The position numbers were made by a program, and so were the translations under genes. This document shows positions 6,959 through 13,280 of a DNA stretch of 13,819 nucleotides, piece by piece. The stretch lies in contig CALABN010000318.1 in assembly GCA_937885735.1 (NCBI GenBank), positions 1 to 13,819 of the forward strand, written 5' to 3'. The notes beneath the pieces were generated by a model that saw only the letters and a list, made by a program, of their open reading frames with translations, was not told the origin of the DNA and searched no databases. The stretch comes from an uncultured Bacteroidota bacterium. GTDB lineage: Bacteria > Bacteroidota > Bacteroidia > Bacteroidales > SZUA-534. Each line of letters starts with the position of its first letter. Positions within the stretch are counted from its first letter, which is position 1.

Positions 6959-8031
6959 TTCAGGCACTGATAAATGTCCAACAAATTCTTGCTTTCGTTT
7001 TCCCAACACAACTGCATAGATGCGGTGTCAAGATTATTGTAATAAACGCTTGATTCTGCCATTACATTGTGTATCAAATTGGCAAGACTTTGAGGCGTGC
7101 GGTCAGTCAGGACCTGCCCTACCTTGTAGGTTTGGACTATATTCCGCATTTCAGGCAAATCGGCAACTATGACTGGCACTCTGGCCTGTATGTAATCAAA
7201 CAGTTTGTTAGGCAAGGCATAATGGTAGTTCAACCCCAAATCCTCCTCCAACGACAGCCCAACCTTTGCCTCGAGAGTCTTGCTATGCAACTCATCGGGT
7301 GCCAGGCGTCCTAAAAAGGTGATTTTTCCGCCTTCAACCAGACTTGATGCACGCTTTCGCAAATCGGAATCAATATCTCCCGAACCAGCAATAACCAATT
7401 CGCAATCAGAGAGATATTTCATGGCATCAATCATCAGTTCGATGCCACGGCCCAAATTCAACGCACCTTGATACATTACAACATTCCGACGATTGTCAAC
7501 ATTTGGCTTTGGCAAAGAATACGGCACGTTACGCACCACGTCAAAATGTTTGTGATATTTTTCGTAATAGATGTCTGCAATAGATTGACAAACAGTGTAT
7601 GACGCTTTTGTTCGAGGAAGAAACAATCGTTCAGCGAAAAGCCAAATCCGACGTTTGAAAGGCCGACCTACCAATTCGGGCACTTCTGTGTAATATTCGT
7701 GGCTGTCGTAAATAACCGGCTTGTGTTTCAATATTGATGCAAGAGACGAACCCACCAGCGAATCGAGGTCGTTTGACAACACCGCATCAAACTTATGCGT
7801 CATCAAAAACCAGAACAAACGCCAGTTGAACAAAAAATAGAACATCATTCCCTTGTTGACCAACAACTTTGCACGAAAGGCCTTATGCCCTATTTTCAAC
7901 GGCTTGCTGTTATTAGACATTCTGCCAAACAAAAAGACGTCGAACCCATTCTGCGACAAGGTTCCAGCAATGCGCAAGACACGCTGGTCGGTGTTCAAAT
8001 CATCGTTGACTGCTATTATCAATCGTTTCAT
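6955..8031 (-). CDS. GT4-family glycosyltransferase
   Basis: The start at 8031 (MKRLIIAVNDDLNTDQRVLRIAGTL) gives 358 aa and opens with the beta-strand and loop of a GT-B N-terminal domain; a longer frame to 8175 adds 48 residues without family character and overlaps the divergent promoter region. Domains in order: N-terminal acceptor domain with LSNDLDSLVG and VIYDSHEYYTEVPEL, then the C-terminal nucleotide-sugar domain with VMYQGALNLGRGIELMIDAM, ELVIAGSGD, ITFLGRLAPDEL and the KLFDYIQARVPVIVADLPEM block, which is the GT4 donor-binding region with its conserved acidic residue. It transfers a sugar from a nucleotide donor to a growing glycan on the cytoplasmic side of the membrane. It is the first gene of a two-gene operon with the deacetylase. 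The donor and acceptor are unknown. Confidence 0.88.
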   Translation of the reverse strand: MKRLIIAVNDDLNTDQRVLRIAGTLSQNGFDVFLFGRMSNNSKPLKIGHKAFRAKLLVNKGMMFYFLFNWRLFWFLMTHKFDAVLSNDLDSLVGSSLASILKHKPVIYDSHEYYTEVPELVGRPFKRRIWLFAERLFLPRTKASYTVCQSIADIYYEKYHKHFDVVRNVPYSLPKPNVDNRRNVVMYQGALNLGRGIELMIDAMKYLSDCELVIAGSGDIDSDLRKRASSLVEGGKITFLGRLAPDELHSKTLEAKVGLSLEEDLGLNYHYALPNKLFDYIQARVPVIVADLPEMRNIVQTYKVGQVLTDRTPQSLANLIHNVMAESSVYYNNLDTASMQLCWENESKNLLDIYQCLK

Positions 8032-8036
8032 ATCGG

Positions 8037-8044
8037 CAAAAATA
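8037..8044 (-). promoter_or_regulatory. Candidate -7 element (TATTTTTG) for the glycosyltransferase operon
   Basis: Read on the minus strand, TATTTTTG fits TAnnTTTG and ends five bases before ATG 8031. The best -33-like box (TTTC at 8062-8065) is 17 bases away, shorter than ideal. If used, transcription would begin at or very near the start codon. The call depends on the 8031 start. Confidence 0.3.
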
Positions 8045-8182
8045 CTAATTTGGAACACATTGAAACTATCAAATTGGCTTTTTGGTGCAAACATTGCCAA
8101 ATACAAGTGTAGGCCATAATTATACAAAACACCTGTTTCTTTTATGTTGATAAAATCATTTCGGCAATAATGCAATGCCGAC

Positions 8183-8190
8183 TACCTTTG
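8183..8190 (+). promoter_or_regulatory. Candidate -7 element (TACCTTTG) for murB
   Basis: TACCTTTG fits the Bacteroides TAnnTTTG consensus, with a TTTC -33-like box at 8159-8162, 20 bases upstream. It ends six bases before ATG 8197. If real it excludes the upstream ATG at 8170 as the murB start, because the element would then lie inside the coding sequence. Confidence 0.4.
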
Positions 8191-8196
8191 CCCAAA

Positions 8197-9228
8197 ATGC
8201 AGATTATGCCACAGATATCTGAAAATGCACGACTTAAGGGTCTGAATTCATTCGGGTTGGACGTCACGGCAAGGAAACTGTGCCTGTACAGTTCTCCTGA
8301 CGACATCAAGCAACTGATTGAAAAAGAGAACGGACTTGACGACAAAAACATACTGATTCTTGGCGGTGGATGCAACATATTGTTCGTCAATAATTTCGAC
8401 GGAATCATCATTCACCCCGTCAATTCAAGCATCGACATTGTCAAGGAAGACGAACTTAATTGCTGGGTAAAGGCTGGCGCAGGAACCGTATGGGACGAAC
8501 TTGTGGAATGGTCTGTAAACAAAGGTCTTGGCGGATTGGAAAACCTGTCGCTCATACCTGGAACAGTTGGCGCATCGCCCGTCCAGAACATTGGCGCCTA
8601 CGGACGCGAGGCCAAAGATGCCATTGAAAGCGTAAACGTCGTGAGCCTTGCCGACGGCTCAACATCGTCAATAACCAACAATGACTGCCATTTCGGTTAT
8701 CGCGACAGCATATTCAAGCACGATTACAAAAACAAGTATATCGTTGATTCTGTCATATATAAACTATCAAAAAAGCCATCATTCGTAACTCATTACGGAA
8801 GCATTGCTAACGAGATTGAGAAACTCGGCCCTGTTTCGCTCAAGACCATCAGGCAAGCAATCATCAGCATAAGAAACAGCAAACTGCCCGACCCAAAAGT
8901 ACTTGGCAACATTGGCAGTTTCTTCAAAAATCCAGTTGTCAGCGATACTCAAGCCAATGAATTGAAAATCAAGCATCCCGATATGGTGACTTATCCCGCA
9001 GGAAATGGACTTGTCAAAATTGCCGCAGGCTGGATGATAGACCATTGCGGGCTTAAAGGCTACTCAAACGATAAAAACACCGCGGGCGTTCATACTAAAC
9101 AGGCCTTGGTGCTAGTAAATCTGGGCGGTGCCACTGGGCAGGACATAATCAATGTGGCTCGCCACGTTCAAGGTTGCGTCTTTGAGGAATTTGGCATCAA
9201 GATAGAGCCAGAAGCAATAATCATATAA
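8197..9228 (+). CDS. murB: UDP-N-acetylenolpyruvoylglucosamine reductase (MurB)
   Basis: MurB is the FAD enzyme that uses NADPH to reduce UDP-GlcNAc-enolpyruvate to UDP-MurNAc, the second committed step of peptidoglycan synthesis in the cytoplasm. The protein from ATG 8197 has 343 aa, close to E. coli MurB. Visible features: NSFGLDVTARKL at the start, the FAD-binding ILGGGCNILF, GLGGLENLSLIPGTVGASPVQNIGAYG, the type I motif FGYRDSIFK with the substrate-binding Arg at 169, the catalytic Ser in GNIGSFFKNP (241) and the C-terminal acidic IEPEAI. The region GYRDS...YKNKYIV and its loop mark it as a type I MurB. Start choice is between 8197 and 8206 (MPQISENARLKG, nearer to usual family starts); 8170 would overlap the promoter-like element. 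It is divergent from the GT4 operon and 33 bases ahead of the TRIC-family gene, probably co-transcribed. Confidence 0.95.
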   Translation: MQIMPQISENARLKGLNSFGLDVTARKLCLYSSPDDIKQLIEKENGLDDKNILILGGGCNILFVNNFDGIIIHPVNSSIDIVKEDELNCWVKAGAGTVWDELVEWSVNKGLGGLENLSLIPGTVGASPVQNIGAYGREAKDAIESVNVVSLADGSTSSITNNDCHFGYRDSIFKHDYKNKYIVDSVIYKLSKKPSFVTHYGSIANEIEKLGPVSLKTIRQAIISIRNSKLPDPKVLGNIGSFFKNPVVSDTQANELKIKHPDMVTYPAGNGLVKIAAGWMIDHCGLKGYSNDKNTAGVHTKQALVLVNLGGATGQDIINVARHVQGCVFEEFGIKIEPEAIII

Positions 9229-9261
9229 CGCAGAAAACTGATTTTAAAACAGTTGTCAAAA

Positions 9262-9903
9262 ATGACATTTACCATTCTACTCGACTACATTGGAACATTT
9301 GCATTCGCAATAAGTGGCATTCGAATGGCCGCAGCAAAGAAGTTCGACTGGTTTGGCGCATATGTTGTAGGCTTGGTTACGGCTGTAGGCGGTGGCACGT
9401 TGCGAGACCTTTTGCTTGGCATCACACCATTTTGGATGCTTCAGCCATCATACCTCATTGTCACTGGATTTGCTTTGCTGTTTGTTATAATTTTCGGCAA
9501 GCAACTCATCAAGATGAACACCACAATGTTTCTTTTTGATGCCATTGGATTGGGACTATTCACAGTTGTTGGCTTTGAGAAGAGCCTCGCAGCAGGCTTC
9601 CCTATTTGGGTGAACATCATAATGGGAACGCTGACGGGCGCTGCAGGCGGAATCCTTCGCGACACGCTGATTAACGAAGTACCGCTAATTTTCCGCAAAG
9701 ACGTCTATGCTACAGCCTGCATCCTGGGCGGTTTCATATTCTACATCTGCCAACTGACAAAAATGGGCAATGCAATGTGCGAGATTATCAGCGCTTCGTC
9801 AGTAATATTGATTCGCATTTGGGCAGTACGCAAAAGTGCGAGCCTACCTATCTTGAAAGGCGACACAGCCGATGACGACGAGGTGTTGAAAGGTAGAAGT
9901 TGA
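9262..9903 (+). CDS. TRIC/UPF0126 family membrane protein
   Basis: I chose ATG 9262 (MTFTILLDYIGTFAFAISG, 213 aa) over the in-frame TTG at 9253. Nearly the whole protein is hydrophobic, with about seven membrane segments. It shows the internal duplication that defines the family: GGGTLRDLLLG at 43-53 and GAAGGILRDTLINEVPLIFRKD at 126-147, each following a small-residue-rich helix. Bacterial members resemble trimeric intracellular cation channels and are thought to pass potassium or other monovalent cations; some are proposed to handle amino acids. The C-terminal 20 residues are acidic and cytoplasmic. It lies just after murB, with no terminator between them, and is convergent with the restriction-modification operon. 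Confidence 0.88.
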   Translation: MTFTILLDYIGTFAFAISGIRMAAAKKFDWFGAYVVGLVTAVGGGTLRDLLLGITPFWMLQPSYLIVTGFALLFVIIFGKQLIKMNTTMFLFDAIGLGLFTVVGFEKSLAAGFPIWVNIIMGTLTGAAGGILRDTLINEVPLIFRKDVYATACILGGFIFYICQLTKMGNAMCEIISASSVILIRIWAVRKSASLPILKGDTADDDEVLKGRS

Positions 9904-9930
9904 ATTGTAAGAACTACGATTACTCATAAT

Positions 9931-9996
9931 ATTACATCATATCGAATGTAATTATTGAGTTAACACTTACTAATTACATTATAACGAATGTAATTT
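9931..9996. repeat. Two near-identical 24-bp palindromic repeats, 42 bp apart
   Basis: Copy 1 (9931-9954) and copy 2 (9973-9996) differ at four of 24 positions and share the core ATTACATyATAwCGAATGTAAT. Each is an inverted repeat: a 7-bp stem in copy 1 and a perfect 9-bp stem (AATTACATT, loop ATAACG) in copy 2. Both are preceded by TTACT. They lie in the 109-base gap between the convergent TRIC gene and dpnA-like gene. They could be paired protein-binding sites, weak AT-rich terminators for either gene, or remains of the boundary of the restriction operon. Confidence 0.7.
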
Positions 9997-10012
9997 AAAA
10001 ACAAAATGACGG

Positions 10013-11239
10013 TCATGCAAAATTAACAAAGTCGCTTAATGGCCTGATTTTTGCCGTATATGTGTTTATTCGTTGACGAACACATACATCCTTGTCTAAT
10101 TCAATTGGCTTTGTATTATCAAAATGGACAACAATATAATGAGATGCATGCTCTGGATGAAAACCAATTTTTTCAAGAGCCTCCCGTGTCCATATTTGAA
10201 AAGAACCTTCCTTTTTCAATCTAAATAAACTGCAATTTGTTCCATTGGTATGCAACAGAACATATCTCATTCGCTCAAAGCCATAAGTGATTTGTAAAGA
10301 GCCTTTCGAATCATTGGCACGCATATAACATATCCCTTTTTCAATCATCATTTCTCGCTTCTCATTGGATGCGTGATTGACAAGCACCATAGATTCTGAA
10401 ATAGATTCAGACATTTTCTTCAGTATCCGTTCTGCAATATCCTTATCTTCGATTTCCTTACGACGACGAATGCTTAAATCAACAAATTCCTTTTCTTGTT
10501 CAATACCAATAAAATTTCTGTCAAGCAAATTTGCCGCAATACCTGTAGTTGAACTACCTGCAAAAGGGTCAAGTATCGTATCACCTTTATCAGATGATGC
10601 TAAAATTATTCGGTATAATAATTTCAATGGTTTTTGCGTAGGGTGTTTTCCACATGTTTTTTCCCACAATCCTACGGCTGGCATTTTCCAAACATCTGTC
10701 ATTTGTTTATCGCCATTAAGATGCTTCATAACATCATAGTTGAATTTATGTGGCACTTTTTCTGATTTTCGCGCCCAAATAATCAATTCTGTAGAAAATG
10801 TAAAATATCGGCAACTAATGTTTGGTGCAGGATCTGATTTTTGCCATGTGATATAATTCAATATTTTATAGCCCAACTCCTTCAAACAACGTTGAACAAC
10901 AAAAATGTTGTGATAAGTACCCGAAATCCAGATAGTTCCATTGTCCTTTAGTTTTGGACGGCACAATTCGAGCCAACGATAATTGAACTCGTACATGTGC
11001 TCTGGCGTGCCTCCTTTATCCCAATCGCCTTTATCCACACAAACCATTCGCCCATTTTTACAACTAATGCCACCATTACTCAAAAAGTATGGTGGGTCGG
11101 CAAAAATCATATCAATGCTATTGTCCGGAATATTTTTTACGAGGTCACGACAATCACCGTGATGAAGGATAAAATGTTTATTTTCGAATTGACAGCACAT
11201 TAGCGACGAGTCTGAGTTGCTTGATTTATGAATGATCAT
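10013..11239 (-). CDS. dpnA: DpnA-like beta-class adenine-N6 DNA methyltransferase with C-terminal extension
   Basis: This second methylase of a DpnII-type system adds a methyl group to adenine in GATC. In S. pneumoniae, DpnA also acts on single-stranded DNA and protects incoming DNA during transformation. Residues 22-265 match DpnA in many places: IDMIFADPPYFLSNGGIS (DPPY at 48-51), VDKGDWDK, GTIWISGTYHNI, YITWQKSDPAPNISCRYFT, GKHPTQKPLKLL and the SAM-binding DPFAGSSTTG (225-234). DPPY precedes the SAM motif, so it is beta class. The protein has 408 aa against about 270 for DpnA; residues 270-408 form an extra domain I do not recognise. The start is ATG 11239 or possibly 11200 (MCCQFENKHF). 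It is the last gene of the operon, 22 bases after the 91-aa ORF. Confidence 0.88.
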   Translation of the reverse strand: MIIHKSSNSDSSLMCCQFENKHFILHHGDCRDLVKNIPDNSIDMIFADPPYFLSNGGISCKNGRMVCVDKGDWDKGGTPEHMYEFNYRWLELCRPKLKDNGTIWISGTYHNIFVVQRCLKELGYKILNYITWQKSDPAPNISCRYFTFSTELIIWARKSEKVPHKFNYDVMKHLNGDKQMTDVWKMPAVGLWEKTCGKHPTQKPLKLLYRIILASSDKGDTILDPFAGSSTTGIAANLLDRNFIGIEQEKEFVDLSIRRRKEIEDKDIAERILKKMSESISESMVLVNHASNEKREMMIEKGICYMRANDSKGSLQITYGFERMRYVLLHTNGTNCSLFRLKKEGSFQIWTREALEKIGFHPEHASHYIVVHFDNTKPIELDKDVCVRQRINTYTAKIRPLSDFVNFA

Positions 11240-11261
11240 AAACCATACTCATTATATTTTA

Positions 11262-11537
11262 TTATTGGTTATCATCTTTAGTTCTCTGACAAACACCGTG
11301 ATAATAGCCTAATGCATATGCAGCATGAGGGCTTTTGTGTCGTTGAGCGCGAGCCTGGCTTTCATCCAAATTTTCAAGAACATTATCAATACTTAGCGAT
11401 CCATCTAAATTATACCCTGCTTTATATCCAGCCTCATAAGCACACGCAGCGCACTTATGCCGTCCCACCCCTCCTTGATCTGTTGGAAGGACAACCATGA
11501 TTGATTGAATTTTGTCGTGATTTTTATTACATGCCAT
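11262..11537 (-). CDS. 91-aa protein of unknown function in the DpnII operon, with duplicated RHK motif
   Basis: It lies between the endonuclease (7-base gap) and the DpnA-like methylase (22-base gap), so it is almost certainly co-expressed with both. The protein is soluble. It has two copies of one motif 40 residues apart: R26-HKCAACAYEAGYKAGY and R66-HKSPHAAYALGYYHGV, aligned as RHKx4AYxxGYxxG. Copy 1 has a C29-x2-C32 pair, copy 2 has S69 and H71 in the corresponding stretch. Along with H27, H67 and C83 this might form a small metal-binding fold. I do not recognise a named family. Possible roles are control of the restriction operon, a subunit or modulator of the nuclease or methylase, or unrelated accessory work. 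No helix-turn-helix of a restriction C protein is seen. Confidence 0.8.
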   Translation of the reverse strand: MACNKNHDKIQSIMVVLPTDQGGVGRHKCAACAYEAGYKAGYNLDGSLSIDNVLENLDESQARAQRHKSPHAAYALGYYHGVCQRTKDDNQ

Positions 11538-11544
11538 ATTTGTC

Positions 11545-12378
11545 TTATTTTATGAAATTTATAAATTCTTCTATATCCGTCAAATTATACACGCTTGGTA
11601 TAATATTATAGGCCTCTTGCAATTTATTCTTTGCTGATTTCCAACCAATACCGTCAGTAATCCAAACAAACTCAAAACCATCAACACTGTTTATCTTTGG
11701 TGCAAGTTCTGAATAAGAACGAGCAACTTCATTAAGTTTAGATCCTCCACCACTATAGAAATTCACTTCTATCAAATAAGTTTTACCATTGGCTTCTATA
11801 ACAAAATCAAATCGTTTTTCATCGTCGCCTAAAACATTAGTGATTTCTGTCCATTCAGAAGAATAGACTTCAGTTCGATATTCAATATTATGCTTTTCAA
11901 ACATTTGAGCAACCATATTCTCCATAACATGCCCACTTCTGTTCTTACGAGCATTCGTATCCAATCCTGTTTCTATACCAAAAACATAATCAACCAAATC
12001 ATTGATTTTTCTATTCCTAAACAAATCTCCCAAACCCGTCTTTTCAATAAACTCCAACACTCCATCAATGGTTTCAAATAGACTATTCAATCCAATGCAT
12101 TGATTAGATGCATTTAAAACCTTTTTATTGCCTTCGTCTCGCACGGCAATAAGGATCGGCATTACAGAAAATGCGGACTTATCTCTATACCAAATTGTTT
12201 CAACCGATTTTCTCAAATCAGTTGTTCCTATCATACTATTAAGCATGCATAGACTTAGTTTTATTTCATCTACATTACCACCAATCTTGTTAAAGTCACA
12301 AAAGAAATCCAACGTTTGATTGGTTTCTTGCAACTGCGACAAAAACTGCAAAAATTGCTCGCTAGTATGTGCATTCAT
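11545..12378 (-). CDS. dpnB: DpnII-family type II restriction endonuclease (GATC)
   Basis: The 277-aa protein cuts unmethylated GATC sites, the same recognition as DpnII and MboI. The N-terminal half (NQTLDFFCDFNKI, MLNSMIGTTDLR) and the middle (GLDTNARKNRSGHVMENMV) follow DpnII closely. The nuclease core is KRFDFVIEANGKTYLIEVNFYSGGGSKLNE: D191 and the E204-V-N206 pair correspond to the PD-(D/E)xK site, with Asn in the Lys position as in DpnII. Length is near that of DpnII (288 aa). The start at 12378 is seven bases after the dam stop. It needs the flanking methylases for self-protection. Base composition is AT-rich compared with lolA and murB, as expected for a transferred restriction cassette. 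Confidence 0.93.
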   Translation of the reverse strand: MNAHTSEQFLQFLSQLQETNQTLDFFCDFNKIGGNVDEIKLSLCMLNSMIGTTDLRKSVETIWYRDKSAFSVMPILIAVRDEGNKKVLNASNQCIGLNSLFETIDGVLEFIEKTGLGDLFRNRKINDLVDYVFGIETGLDTNARKNRSGHVMENMVAQMFEKHNIEYRTEVYSSEWTEITNVLGDDEKRFDFVIEANGKTYLIEVNFYSGGGSKLNEVARSYSELAPKINSVDGFEFVWITDGIGWKSAKNKLQEAYNIIPSVYNLTDIEEFINFIK

Positions 12379-12385
12379 AATTAAT

Positions 12386-13267
12386 TCAGTTTCTTACCAA
12401 TAATTCCGTCAATTTTCCTCTTTTCGAAGCATTTGCATTTACCATTCTATTGGCAAACACACGATTTATATTATAATCAACATATAAGTCATCAAAAAAT
12501 CTATCTGTCCCATTTTTACCCAAACAATCAGAATTGCTTAGCATAAACTGGAAACCTGCTCGATGTACCCTATCACAAAAAGACTTCAATCTAACTTGTG
12601 CATCATCATTAAATGACTCTTTAGAATAATCATTAAAACTACTAGTGTTACTTAATGGTCTATACGGTGGGTCAAAATAAAACAACGTAGTTTCTTGAGC
12701 CTTTTCAAATGTTCGTTCAAAATCACCAGTCATTATTTCTACATTCTGCAACAACTCACTATCTGCATAAATTGTTACAGGGTCACAAATTGTTGGGGTT
12801 TCGTATTTGCCAAATGGGACATTAAAATGTCCTGATTTATTTACCCTATAAAGTCCATTAAAGCAAGTTCTATTTAGAAAGAAAAACAAAGTCGTGTTTC
12901 TAATATCATCAAGAGTTTTTGTATTGAATTCTTCTCTCTTACTCAAAAAGAACTCTTTACGAGAATCTTCAGTTTTCAATTCATAATAGTCCTTTTGAAT
13001 TTGCTTTAAAGATTCCACTAATTCCGTTGGATTAGACTTGACAACTTTATAACAAGTTGTTAAATCAGAATTAATGTCATTAATAACTGATTTTCTGATG
13101 TTAGAATGCTTTTGCAACATATGAAAGAGCATTGCTCCTCCACCTACAAAAGGCTCAATGTAAGTGACATTCTCCCATCTATCAAAGTTAGCAGGAAGCA
13201 GTGCTTCGAGTTGTTCAATGAGTTGGCCCTTTCCACCAACCCATTTGACGAATGGTTTCGCTTTCAT
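12386..13267 (-). CDS. dpnM: DpnM-like alpha-class Dam methyltransferase (GATC adenine-N6)
   Basis: The protein protects host DNA by methylating the adenine of GATC. Start at 13267 (MKAKPFVKWVGGKGQL) gives 293 aa, close to DpnM, and places the gene 13 bases after the lolA stop; an upstream ATG at 13300 would overlap lolA. Alpha-class order is seen: PFVKWVGGKGQL at the N-terminus, the SAM motif IEPFVGGGAMLF (FVGGG at 40-44), the target-recognition region, NRTCFNGLYRVN (132-143), then DPPY at 199-202 within LFYFDPPYRPL, LSNSD (243-247) and the C-terminal ELLVRN. It is the first gene of the operon, so the methylase is made before the nuclease. The 882-base gene itself contains no GATC by my reading. 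Confidence 0.94.
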   Translation of the reverse strand: MKAKPFVKWVGGKGQLIEQLEALLPANFDRWENVTYIEPFVGGGAMLFHMLQKHSNIRKSVINDINSDLTTCYKVVKSNPTELVESLKQIQKDYYELKTEDSRKEFFLSKREEFNTKTLDDIRNTTLFFFLNRTCFNGLYRVNKSGHFNVPFGKYETPTICDPVTIYADSELLQNVEIMTGDFERTFEKAQETTLFYFDPPYRPLSNTSSFNDYSKESFNDDAQVRLKSFCDRVHRAGFQFMLSNSDCLGKNGTDRFFDDLYVDYNINRVFANRMVNANASKRGKLTELLVRN

Positions 13268-13280
13268 TTTGCTTATTTTC

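Noticed and set aside
8032..8175. 48-residue N-terminal extension of the glycosyltransferase
   Set aside because: The extension has no family character, and the GT-B fold begins at the Met encoded at 8031, right after a promoter-like box.
9229..9261. Short inverted repeat between murB and the TRIC gene as a terminator
   Set aside because: The stem (AACTG with CAGTT) is five base pairs around an AT-rich middle and has no T tract, too weak for a terminator.
10013..13267. A controller (C) protein gene for the restriction system
   Set aside because: The only small gene, at 11262-11537, shows no helix-turn-helix pattern; no other small ORF with one is seen in the operon.
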